A stretch of DNA of 38,720 nucleotides from Candidatus Gastranaerophilales bacterium (GTDB taxonomy: Bacteria; Cyanobacteriota; Vampirovibrionia; Gastranaerophilales; Gastranaerophilaceae), in the NCBI GenBank assembly GCA_910587815.1, contig CAJUNK010000018.1:1-38720 (forward strand), in the 5' to 3' direction. This document shows, piece by piece, positions 1 to 5,993 of this stretch. The notes under the pieces are model-generated. The model was not told where the DNA came from. It searched no databases and saw only the letters and a list, made by a program, of their open reading frames with translations. The translations under genes and the position numbers were made by a program. The number at the start of each line of letters is the position of its first letter. Position 1 is the stretch's first letter.

Positions 1-30
1 TGGAGCGTAGGTTACGCCATCCGAACCCCT
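1..30. other. attL: left prophage end
   Basis: Bases 1-11 (TGGAGCGTAGG) are repeated exactly at 38690-38700, the other end of the element. Bases 19-30 (ATCCGAACCCCT) are the perfect inverted partner of AGGGGTTCGGAT at 38665-38676. The right-hand core lies in a tRNA 3' end, whereas here the tRNA-like sequence is broken off after the core, so this is the phage half-site P' joined to the chromosome. The chromosomal side lies outside the window. Seen directly: the repeats. Inferred: integrase-mediated recombination. Confidence 0.8.
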
Positions 31-50
31 AAAATATATTGTGCAGAAAA

Positions 51-90
51 TTGTTTTATTTTATCTATAAAATTTGATAAAATAAAACAA
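51..90. repeat. 15-bp perfect inverted repeat beside attL
   Basis: TTGTTTTATTTTATC at 51-65 is the exact reverse complement of 76-90, with a 10-base AT spacer. On the minus strand the hairpin is followed by TTTTC, so it may end transcription of the 143-475 regulator. In the circular phage it lies inside the extended 3' end of the integrase frame (stop at 103-105). It could also be a protein-binding site for excision control. Confidence 0.6.
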
Positions 91-142
91 GCGCTAAATA
101 CTTAAAATATATAAAATTTGTGTAAATATATCTTGATAAAAA

Positions 143-475
143 CTAAAGAATTTTTTTTAAAATTTCATCAACTATTTTTAATTTATCAGCGTTCTTTTTT
201 ATTAATTTTATTCTACCAATAATTGATTGATACAATTCTTTTTCATTGACTTCATCATCAAAATCATACAGGTCTTTTGGTTTAAGTCCAAGTGCGTTGG
301 CAAGCTTTTCAAGAGTATTGGGTGTAGGATAATTAACCCCATTTTCTATACAAGATAGCGCCCTTGGTGAAGTGTTAATTTTTTCCGCTAATTGTTCTTG
401 CGTAAGTTTTTTAGCTTTTCTTAATTTAGCTATGCGCAAACCTAATAATTTCTTTAAATTTCCTTCTATTGTCAT
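143..475 (-). CDS. XRE-family helix-turn-helix regulator, 110 aa
   Basis: Residues about 10-65 form a Cro/C1-type HTH domain: LRKAKKLTQEQLAEKIN is the first half of the motif and SPRALSCIENGVNYPTPNTL carries the recognition helix, followed by KLANALGL. The C-terminal 45 residues are charged and helical, perhaps for dimerisation; there is no peptidase domain as in a LexA-like CI. It is the first gene inside the left end and reads toward attL. Its upstream gap holds two 20-bp direct repeats that overlap a strong rightward promoter, so a role as prophage repressor of that promoter is plausible but inferred. The ribosome site (GAAAG) is weak. Confidence 0.8.
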   Translation of the reverse strand: MTIEGNLKKLLGLRIAKLRKAKKLTQEQLAEKINTSPRALSCIENGVNYPTPNTLEKLANALGLKPKDLYDFDDEVNEKELYQSIIGRIKLIKKNADKLKIVDEILKKIL

Positions 476-531
476 TTAAGTAATCTTTCAATTTCTATAT
501 CAATGCTAATGTTTATTTCATGTAAAAAAAA

Positions 532-573
532 TGATTTATTGGTTTATGACACTTGATTTATTAGTTATTGACA
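532..573. promoter_or_regulatory. Tandem operator: two 20-bp direct repeats at a 22-bp period
   Basis: 532-551 and 554-573 match at 17 of 20 positions (TGATTTATT-G/A-GTT..TGACA). A spacing of 22 bp places both on the same helix face. The second copy ends exactly on the TTGACA -35 box of the promoter at 568-596, so bound protein would block it. The nearest candidate binder is the XRE protein at 143-475. Confidence 0.55.
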
Positions 574-596
574 TTAAAAATTGAGCCCACTATAAT
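568..596 (+). promoter_or_regulatory. Perfect sigma-70 type promoter
   Basis: TTGACA at 568-573 and TATAAT at 591-596 are separated by 17 bases, an exact consensus match. The predicted start is near 603. No start codon with a ribosome site follows before the terminators at 643-668 and 697-727, so its direct product is probably a short RNA unless readthrough reaches the gene at 835. Confidence 0.8.
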
Positions 597-642
597 TGAC
601 TTATAAAAAGTATAAAAGTTTCAAACTAAATATAATTCAGCG

Positions 643-668
643 CGGGTGGTTAAACCGCCCGTTTTCTT
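643..668 (+). terminator. Intrinsic terminator
   Basis: An 8-bp stem pairs 643-650 with 654-661 (one G.T wobble, loop TAA) and is followed by TTTTCTT. GC content of the stem is far above the surrounding DNA. Confidence 0.65.
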
Positions 669-681
669 AAAACAAGTTTCA

Positions 682-806
682 CCCTTTTTGACCTTTAATG
701 CAGCATATATTCTATGCTGCATTTTTTAAAATAAAAAATAAATTTTAACTAGCAAATTATTTTTATTTTGTGTTTTATATCATCCCATCCTTTTTTGACC
801 TATAAT
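682..806 (+). promoter_or_regulatory. Two copies of an 18-bp TTTTTGACCT..AAT element
   Basis: 682-699 (CCCTTTTTGACCTTTAAT) and 789-806 (CCTTTTTTGACCTATAAT) match at 16 of 18 positions. The second ends in TATAAT at 801-806, 29 bases before the start codon at 835, and may be the -10 of that gene although no good -35 stands 17 bases upstream. The conserved block suggests an activator or alternative sigma-factor site. Confidence 0.35.
697..727 (+). terminator. Intrinsic terminator, 11-bp perfect stem
   Basis: 697-707 (AATGCAGCATA) pairs perfectly with 713-723 around the loop TATTC and runs into TTTTTT. It is the second terminator in tandem behind the promoter at 568. Confidence 0.85.
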
Positions 807-834
807 AAAAAAATAATAAATATGAGGAATATTA

Positions 835-1407
835 ATGAGAATTACATCTGTAAGCGCGGCATATAACCGTCAAAATTTGAGACCCCAAAACGTAAACTTT
901 GGAAAATTTGAAAATAGGGAAGTCGCACAACATGTTAAAGAAAATATATTAAACCCTAATAAATATGGCGGTCCTGCAAAAGTGGCGTTTGATTATTTTG
1001 ATAAATCAGACTTTGTTACAATTAAACGTAAAAAAGGTCTGGTATATGCTGTTGCTGAAAGAGATGCTATTAGCAAACACGAAAATAAAAAACTTTTTGA
1101 AGATATGATATTGCGTTATTATCGGCTTTTTAGCTGTGGAGCTGATAGAAAGAACTTGACTGCAACATTAGATAATACCTATCGTGCCTATGAATGGGAA
1201 CCTGAATTTGAAGAGCAAACAAACATTATTAAATCGGAACCAAATTATCTTACCCTTGTAGAAAATTTTGGCAATGCGCATAATCTATACGAAAGTTTTA
1301 GGGATGCCGAAAATGGTTATGACCCTTCTGCTTCTGACTTAGTATCTTCTGAGGAGGAATATGAGCCTGATAATTGGGATAAAGCTCATGATTGGATGAA
1401 AAATTAA
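835..1407 (+). CDS. Cargo protein of unknown function, 190 aa, NFG-motif N-terminus
   Basis: I do not recognise a domain. The N-terminus (MRITSVSAAYN...NVNFGKFEN) has the pattern of a short basic or polar leader followed by NFG-K/L that I associate with many Gastranaerophilales proteins. The middle is mixed alpha/beta with a YYRLFSCGADRKNL segment, and the C-terminus from about residue 160 is acidic (SSEEEYEPDNWD). There is no membrane helix. The start is supported by GAGGA seven bases upstream of ATG. It lies on the plus strand, opposite to the virion genes, next to another host-like gene, so it is probably lysogenic cargo rather than a structural protein. Confidence 0.8.
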   Translation: MRITSVSAAYNRQNLRPQNVNFGKFENREVAQHVKENILNPNKYGGPAKVAFDYFDKSDFVTIKRKKGLVYAVAERDAISKHENKKLFEDMILRYYRLFSCGADRKNLTATLDNTYRAYEWEPEFEEQTNIIKSEPNYLTLVENFGNAHNLYESFRDAENGYDPSASDLVSSEEEYEPDNWDKAHDWMKN

Positions 1408-1496
1408 AATAATTATTAATTTTCTTTAATATCTTAATTGTTATTTGAATAAAATTAGCAATAATTTTTGTTTACTTGTTTTACTTTTAATAGGAT

Positions 1497-1536
1497 GTAA
1501 TAAAAGGTAAATTTATAAGTAATAAAAGGTAAATTT
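1497..1536 (+). repeat. Tandem 18-bp repeat at a 22-bp period carrying duplicated ribosome sites
   Basis: GTAATAAAAGGTAAATTT occurs exactly at 1497-1514 and 1519-1536. Each copy carries AAAGG; the second sits 8 bases before the TTG start at 1538. It looks like a recent tandem duplication of the leader, or a two-site operator at near-helical spacing. Confidence 0.6.
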
Positions 1537-1537
1537 T

Positions 1538-3700
1538 TTGTTCAGGTCAAGAATAGTGAAGGATTTCAATAGCAATTATACTGCTATGTCTAAAAGCTTA
1601 AATTTTACAGGCTTAAAGACAGGTAAAATTGCCAACCTTGCGGCCATAGAGAATTTTTCAAACTGTCATCTTGACGGTATTTATTCTAAACTCAAAGATA
1701 AAGTTGCCCCCGGTTTTATCCAAGAACAAGGGGGCAATGTCTTTTACAAGAAGGCTAATTCTTTTGTAGATACCTTAAAATATCCATTTACAAGAATGCC
1801 TCTTGAATTATTAAATGCTTTTGCAAATAAATTTAATATTGAAAGCTTACAAAATAGTAAACTGCTTACAAATTTTAAAAAGGCTGGTGAAAATGAACGG
1901 TACGAAAGAGCTGTGCGGGGCTTGCTCCAAACTAGCAACAATCTTTTTAATAACGCAATTAAAAAAGAAAAAATTAAACCCGAAGATGTGCAAGACTTTC
2001 TCTGTAAGCCCACAGGCTGTAAAAATTCCGAATTTGCCAAACATTGTGGTGAAATAGCAAATAAATTTTACGAATCGTTTGATGAAAACTTATCAAAAAG
2101 CAAGGCTCACTATAATACACCTCATGAGCGCACTGTAGTTAAAATTGTTTCAGGTGCAACGGCTGCCTTTATCCTTGGAAACGATTTTTACAATAAAGCC
2201 ATTTTAAACGGGAAAACGGACGAAGAAGCCAAAAAATCTGCCAAAGATAAAAGAGAGCAAGAATTAATTGAAAGCGGCCAGGAGGCACTTGCACAATATT
2301 TTACACTTGGCGCATTTTCGGAATTTACAAATAATCACACCTTGGCTGCCCCTGTTTTTAATACGGTTTTAAGTACGATTTTTAGAATAACTTCAAGACT
2401 TGCAAAAAATAAACCGCTAAAAAAAGATTACAGCTTACTTGAAAAAACTCAAAAACCTGTAAAAATACCGTCAATCAATGAATTTATAAATTCTATTCAA
2501 AATAAAAAACCTGTTAAATATGAAGAAATTAAAACCGCAAGCCTGCCAAAACAGGAAGATGATAAAAAACATATTTTATCATTAAAAAACATTGGTTTAG
2601 CTTGTCTTGCAAGTGTTGTAACTGGTTTTGCCCTAAAGGGATTAAAAAGCACAAAAGTTTTTGAAAGTATCGGAGAAATTGTTAAAAATTCAAAACCCGC
2701 TAAAGCTATTAAAAATGCCACTATTGGTGAAGCATGGGTAACAGATAAAGAAAAGGATAATTTTTTAAAGTTGCTTTGCGGGTCCGAGCATACAGATATG
2801 GGAAAATATTATCAAAATAAAATCAGCGAAGCAATGAAAAATAACAATATATATAAAGACGGTAAAACATTTATAGGAGAATATGAAAAAACTTTAAAAA
2901 TTCCGTTTACCAAAATTGAAGTTTCAAGGCGTGAGTTAATGCAAGTGCCTTTGATACCGTTTAAAATTGTTATTGAGTTTGCAAGTTATCCATATAAGGC
3001 CGCTCAAAAGATTTTTGAGGGAATATGCGGAAGTGAAAAAATTACAAAAAAAATAGATAACATCCAAAATGTTAAACTAAGAAAAACTGTTGAAAATATT
3101 GTTGAATTTCTCGGCAAAAAACCTGATAAATTTAAACTTAAAAACGATTGCGATCTTGTAAATGTATATATGGATTTTCAAGAGCAGTTGCAAAAACACG
3201 GCGGCAAAATTGATAAAGATTTTGTTAAATTTTATCAGAAGCACATTGATGATAACTGGATTTCAACTTTAAATAAAGAAACCCAATCAAGCGTAAATAA
3301 TGCCGCAATAGGTAAATTAACTTCGCTTTTGGGTACTTTTGCCTCTCTTCACTTCTCAATGGCAGACGATTTTAACGCAACAGCTGCACAAACAGGTGAC
3401 AAACAAAAAGCTGAAAAGGATGCAAGATTAAGAGGCGTAAATAAAATAATCAGAATGACAACACAAATTGCATTTATGGATATCTTAAACGGCGCATTCA
3501 AAATCCCCTATGCTCAAAGTATTTTAGGAGCAGGAATAATAACTGCAGCATGTACTGTCCTTACTGATAGCGTTTCAAGAATGCTAAGCGGAATGCCGTT
3601 TAGAAAAATGAACAAAGAGCAACTGGAACAACAAAACAAAGACAAAAAAGAGGGTATTTTAAAGGGTTATTATGCTGCTCTTGATAAATTGACAGATTAA
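1538..3700 (+). CDS. Large cargo protein with predicted membrane segments, 720 aa
   Basis: No known domain is recognised. The N-terminus contains SLNFTGLKT (about residues 20-28), matching the NF(G/T)G pattern of the neighbouring cargo protein. Hydrophobic segments lie near residues 203-216 (VSGATAAFILG), 350-368 (IGLACLASVVTGFALKGL), 590-605 and 645-680 (SILGAGIITAACTVLTDSVS); the rest is lysine-rich. It is therefore probably a membrane-associated host-type protein. The TTG start has AAAGG 8 bases upstream; GTG at 1556 and ATG at 1586 are alternatives. The gene ends before a strong terminator at 3728. It is cargo on the opposite strand to the virion operon; function unknown. Confidence 0.8.
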   Translation: MFRSRIVKDFNSNYTAMSKSLNFTGLKTGKIANLAAIENFSNCHLDGIYSKLKDKVAPGFIQEQGGNVFYKKANSFVDTLKYPFTRMPLELLNAFANKFNIESLQNSKLLTNFKKAGENERYERAVRGLLQTSNNLFNNAIKKEKIKPEDVQDFLCKPTGCKNSEFAKHCGEIANKFYESFDENLSKSKAHYNTPHERTVVKIVSGATAAFILGNDFYNKAILNGKTDEEAKKSAKDKREQELIESGQEALAQYFTLGAFSEFTNNHTLAAPVFNTVLSTIFRITSRLAKNKPLKKDYSLLEKTQKPVKIPSINEFINSIQNKKPVKYEEIKTASLPKQEDDKKHILSLKNIGLACLASVVTGFALKGLKSTKVFESIGEIVKNSKPAKAIKNATIGEAWVTDKEKDNFLKLLCGSEHTDMGKYYQNKISEAMKNNNIYKDGKTFIGEYEKTLKIPFTKIEVSRRELMQVPLIPFKIVIEFASYPYKAAQKIFEGICGSEKITKKIDNIQNVKLRKTVENIVEFLGKKPDKFKLKNDCDLVNVYMDFQEQLQKHGGKIDKDFVKFYQKHIDDNWISTLNKETQSSVNNAAIGKLTSLLGTFASLHFSMADDFNATAAQTGDKQKAEKDARLRGVNKIIRMTTQIAFMDILNGAFKIPYAQSILGAGIITAACTVLTDSVSRMLSGMPFRKMNKEQLEQQNKDKKEGILKGYYAALDKLTD

Positions 3701-3727
3701 ACTTATTAAATTGGGATGACAACATGA

Positions 3728-3752
3728 GGGTATTTTGAATACCCGTTTTTTT
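3728..3752 (+). terminator. Intrinsic terminator after the 720-aa gene
   Basis: GGGTATT (3728-3734) pairs with AATACCC (3738-3744), followed by G and seven T. The T-run reaches the stop codon of the convergent XRE gene. Confidence 0.85.
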
Positions 3753-4092
3753 ATTTATAAAGTTCTTGAACAATAGTTTCTATTATCTGCTGGATCATAT
3801 CAATATGTTCTACATTTATGGATAATAACGTTTTGTTAATTTGTTTAATTTTTTCAGACTTTACGTCATCCACTTCCTCTATGGGCAGTTGAAAAAAATC
3901 ACCCACGGCAATGTTTAATTTTTCACACATTTTATCTAAATTTACTGGCTTTGGCAGATATTTTCTATTTTCTAAATCACTAATTGTTTTTAATGTTGTA
4001 TCAAGTAACTCGGCAAATTCTTCTTGCGTTAAATCGCGTTCGTTCCTAATTCTGCGTATATTGTATGCAAAAATTTCTCTAACACTGCTCAT
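3751..4092 (-). CDS. XRE-family helix-turn-helix regulator, 113 aa
   Basis: Residues about 8-65 are a classic Cro/C1 HTH: IRRIRNERDLTQEEFAELLD, then TTLKTISDLENRKYLPKP with the recognition helix, then LDKMCEKLNIAVGDFFQL. The C-terminal 35 residues (INKTLLSINVEHIDMIQQII) are a helical, probably dimerising tail. It is divergent from the 76-aa ORF at 4246; the 153-base gap between them holds several inverted repeats that are good candidates for its operators. It could be a CI-like repressor, a Cro-like partner of the 143-475 protein, or an antitoxin-type regulator; sequence alone does not separate these. Confidence 0.85.
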   Translation of the reverse strand: MSSVREIFAYNIRRIRNERDLTQEEFAELLDTTLKTISDLENRKYLPKPVNLDKMCEKLNIAVGDFFQLPIEEVDDVKSEKIKQINKTLLSINVEHIDMIQQIIETIVQELYK

Positions 4093-4113
4093 AAGTTATA
4101 TGCTATATATTTT

Positions 4114-4221
4114 AACTAATTGTTTCTATATAAGAATTAGTTAATTGTTTAGTAATAATTGGTTAAAAACTACCCGAACGGGTAATATCGGCAATTAAAT
4201 TTTATTGTTTAAATAACAATA
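4114..4221. promoter_or_regulatory. Divergent operator region with four repeat elements
   Basis: The gap holds: an 8-bp inverted repeat AACTAATT/AATTAGTT (4114-4121, 4135-4142); the direct repeat TAATTGTTT at 4117-4125 and 4142-4150 (25-bp period); a palindrome TACCCG-AA-CGGGTA (4171-4184), GC-rich in AT-rich surroundings; and TATTGTT-TAAAT-AACAATA (4203-4221) just upstream of the 4246 start. Such density fits autoregulation by the XRE protein and control of the divergent gene. Confidence 0.6.
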
Positions 4222-4245
4222 CAACTGTTGAAAGGAATAAAGAAT

Positions 4246-4476
4246 ATGAAAAGATTTAAGATTAAAGAAGAAGATTTTGAAACAAGAGCACTGCTTTTAA
4301 GATTTGCAAAAATACCAGAAATTAATCTTGATAAATTAACTCCTAAAAATTGCGAACTTTTTGAGATTTTAAATAAATTAAGCCTCTATAGAAAAAAACC
4401 CAAAAAAGCTTACCTTGCCCCAGCTTATTATATAGCAATTGCAGCAGTCAATTTCATAGCGTTACAGGAATTGTAA
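4246..4476 (+). CDS. Small protein of unknown function, 76 aa
   Basis: ATG at 4246 is preceded by AAAGGAA with good spacing. The N-terminal half is charged (MKRFKIKEEDFETRALLLRF), followed by a helical stretch, a basic KKPKKAY turn and a hydrophobic C-terminus (APAYYIAIAAVNFIALQEL) that could be a membrane helix or amphipathic anchor. It is divergent from an XRE regulator and followed directly by a candidate RNA gene. No family is recognised. It might be an effector controlled by the regulator, such as a superinfection-exclusion or toxin-like peptide, but nothing in the sequence shows this. Confidence 0.6.
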   Translation: MKRFKIKEEDFETRALLLRFAKIPEINLDKLTPKNCELFEILNKLSLYRKKPKKAYLAPAYYIAIAAVNFIALQEL

Positions 4477-4490
4477 TTTTATGATACAAT
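4462..4490 (+). promoter_or_regulatory. Extended -10 promoter for the candidate RNA
   Basis: TGATACAAT at 4482-4490 is an extended -10 (TGN plus TACAAT, 5 of 6). The -35 at 17 bases spacing (TTACAG, 4462-4467) is poor, as expected for this promoter type. The predicted start is near 4497, just past the 76-aa gene. Confidence 0.45.
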
Positions 4491-4496
4491 TGATTC

Positions 4497-4737
4497 CAAA
4501 GGTATTTAGGAATTTTTGTAAATGTGCATATATTTTGAGATTTTACAATCTCAAAACTAGGGAGTTCACCCAATATTTAAAAAACAAAGTGGTTAATAGC
4601 TACTGCCACTCAAAATATTAGCTTCTGAACGGTACATCTTTTGTTTTACAGACTAAATCCGACACTTGGCGGGGTGGAACTGTATTATAAAATAGATATT
4701 AAAGAAAATGGGGGATTTTTGCCCCCATTATTTTTTT
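4497..4737 (+). ncRNA. Candidate structured RNA, about 240 nt
   Basis: This fills the 353-base gap between the genes at 4476 and 4830. Visible structure: a perfect 10-bp hairpin (4533-4542 with 4547-4556, loop TTAC); AATATTT pairing with AAATATT around an inner AGTGG/CCACT hairpin; and a long-range helix in which AGTTCACCC near 4563 pairs with GGGTGGAACT near 4675 with one bulged base, closing a multi-branch domain. It ends in a strong terminator and contains no convincing ORF. It does not match tmRNA, SRP RNA, RNase P or any riboswitch that I can recognise by eye. Confidence 0.5.
4707..4737. terminator. Bidirectional intrinsic terminator
   Basis: AATGGGGG (4707-4714) pairs perfectly with CCCCCATT (4722-4729). 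The plus strand continues into a seven-T run and the minus strand into TTTTCTTT, so it can end both the candidate RNA and the long leftward late operon after the endolysin gene. Confidence 0.9.
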
Positions 4738-4829
4738 AAACTATTGCCTAAAATAGCCATGCCGATATATGATTATTCAAGAAACTTCGGCAAAGGGTAT
4801 AGGCAAAAGTCTTATACCTTTTGGTTTTA

Positions 4830-5366
4830 TTAGACCTTATCAAAATACCACTGTACTTTATTTCTGATAAAATTACCCACCTCATCAGGCTTTAAATTAG
4901 GCTCATAGGGTATAAAACTTATGTCGGGTTTATTACGACTTTGTGTAGCTGGGTTTGCTTTGCCAAATTCATAATGTGTTAAAACCGTTGCAGGACTTAT
5001 AACAATTGCATACTTTTTGCATAGTTCCGCACAAAGCTTGTATGCTCTTTCAAATTGAACCCGTTTTAAGGGGAATTTTCCCTGATTGCTTGCACTTATA
5101 AAACCAAGCATACCGCAAAGTGAAACACCAATGCTGCCCGTATTTCCTCCGCCAGTGTGTGCCGCATACCTGCCGTCATTACAATTCAGGTTATCTTCGG
5201 GGGTGAAATTTCCCTGCGTTAACGTTGCAACATCAATAAATTTAATGTTGCCTTTATTATCTGTTGTCTTATTCTGATGATAACCTATAAGATAATGATA
5301 ACATTTTTTTTCTTTATCATTGGGGGCATATATGCCCCCTGTCCAGTGTAAAATTATTCGTTTCAA
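4830..5366 (-). CDS. Endolysin: N-acetylmuramoyl-L-alanine amidase (Amidase_2), 178 aa
   Basis: It cleaves the amide bond between N-acetylmuramic acid and the stem peptide, opening the wall at lysis. The Amidase_2 fold is recognisable: IILHWTGG at the N-terminus with first zinc ligand H7, CYHYLIGYH (H24), YAAHTGGGNTGSIGVSL (residues 67-83), VLTHYEFG with H131 as second ligand, and KPDISFIPY with D149 as probable third ligand. There is no signal peptide, so export needs a holin; candidates lie just upstream. The start is TTG, decided by GGAG ten bases upstream and by the need for H7 to be N-terminal. It is the last gene of the leftward operon. Confidence 0.9.
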   Translation of the reverse strand: MKRIILHWTGGIYAPNDKEKKCYHYLIGYHQNKTTDNKGNIKFIDVATLTQGNFTPEDNLNCNDGRYAAHTGGGNTGSIGVSLCGMLGFISASNQGKFPLKRVQFERAYKLCAELCKKYAIVISPATVLTHYEFGKANPATQSRNKPDISFIPYEPNLKPDEVGNFIRNKVQWYFDKV

Positions 5367-5378
5367 AATTGTTACTCC

Positions 5379-5648
5379 TTACTTTATTAAATTTTCTAAA
5401 TCGCTGATTCTGTGATTTTCAACCTTTTGTTGCTCCTGCAAAACAGAGATATCACGTGTGTTGCAATAGGTTTTTTCAACAATGTTATTGTGCTTATCAA
5501 GTTTTTTTTCTTGTTCCGCAAAACGATAATCCACAAGCATTTTGAACCCTTCAAGCTTTCCGATATATATACCTGCTGTTATAAGTTGCACTAAAATTCC
5601 CATTACAGCCACAATAATTGCTATTATTGCCCCAATTGTAGAAAGCAT
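5379..5648 (-). CDS. Small membrane protein with coiled coil, lysis-associated, 89 aa
   Basis: One strong N-terminal transmembrane segment (about residues 4-32, IGAIIAIIVAVMGILVQLITAGIYIG) is followed by a charged helical region with heptad character (EQEKKLDKHNNIVEK, LQEQQKVENHRISDLENLI). Small size, topology and position directly before the endolysin suggest a holin-like or accessory lysis protein; XhlA-type proteins have related parts in the opposite order. No family signature settles it. GAGG lies about 12 bases before ATG. Confidence 0.65.
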   Translation of the reverse strand: MLSTIGAIIAIIVAVMGILVQLITAGIYIGKLEGFKMLVDYRFAEQEKKLDKHNNIVEKTYCNTRDISVLQEQQKVENHRISDLENLIK

Positions 5649-5653
5649 ACCGA

Positions 5654-5953
5654 TTACAACCTCAATTCTTCTTCCAATACTTCGGCAGCCTTGATAAGCT
5701 TTTCACCTATAGCCTTGATTGTTTTAACACCAAGCGTAAAACCCTCAAGATGTCTGTTTTTCTTATTGATATCATCCGTTGCCTTGATTTTTTCAAGCAG
5801 TGCAACAAGTTTTTTAATTATATTGTTAGCCTTGTTGTCAAAAGTCTCATAAGATTTTCTTATAATTGCAGGAATAACCTTGCTTTTGATGAGTTCCTCA
5901 ATATAAGGGAGTACAAAACCTAGTAATACTGTGATGATTTCTTTGAATTTCAT
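5654..5953 (-). CDS. Small helical protein in the lysis cassette, 99 aa
   Basis: The N-terminus (IITVLLGFVLPYIEELI) is hydrophobic to amphipathic and may insert into or lie on the membrane. The remainder is lysine-rich helix. AAAGGA precedes the ATG. It is followed after five bases by the coiled-coil membrane protein and then the endolysin, so a holin or lysis-regulator role is reasonable but unproven. A promoter-like element for the antisense gene at 5994 overlaps its upstream region. Confidence 0.6.
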   Translation of the reverse strand: MKFKEIITVLLGFVLPYIEELIKSKVIPAIIRKSYETFDNKANNIIKKLVALLEKIKATDDINKKNRHLEGFTLGVKTIKAIGEKLIKAAEVLEEELRL

Positions 5954-5978
5954 AATTTTTTCCTTTCATTTTTATTTG

Positions 5979-5987
5979 TGCTAGAAT
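5979..5987 (+). promoter_or_regulatory. Extended -10 element giving a possible leaderless start
   Basis: TGC-TAGAAT (5979-5987) matches an extended -10 box. The predicted transcription start, about seven bases downstream, falls on the A of the ATG at 5994. No ribosome site lies upstream of that ATG, which fits a leaderless message. Confidence 0.4.
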
Positions 5988-5993
5988 TTCCGT

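Larger units (their letters stand above)
603..727 (+). ncRNA. Candidate small RNA (about 65 or 125 nt)
   Basis: The segment is bounded by a consensus promoter (568-596) and two intrinsic terminators. It contains no ORF: no ATG occurs between 603 and the first terminator. It fills most of the 359-base gap between the genes at 475 and 835. It may be a regulatory RNA made in the prophage state, or an attenuated leader for the cargo genes at 835 and 1538. Circularisation also places it downstream of the integrase, where its terminators would stop integrase transcripts. Confidence 0.45.

Noticed and set aside
1..30. A second tRNA fragment at the left end
   Set aside because: The reverse complement has T-arm-like AGGGGTTCGGAT and ends in ACGCTCCA, but the spacing between them is five bases too long for a T-arm and acceptor stem. 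It is explained better as the phage half of the attachment site.
1744..2721. Antisense and alternate-frame ORFs over the 720-aa cargo gene
   Set aside because: They lie inside a long, uninterrupted frame, lack ribosome sites and have low-complexity translations.
4228..4245. TTG start at 4228 for the 76-aa gene
   Set aside because: The ribosome site AAAGGAA lies after this codon and nine bases before the ATG at 4246.
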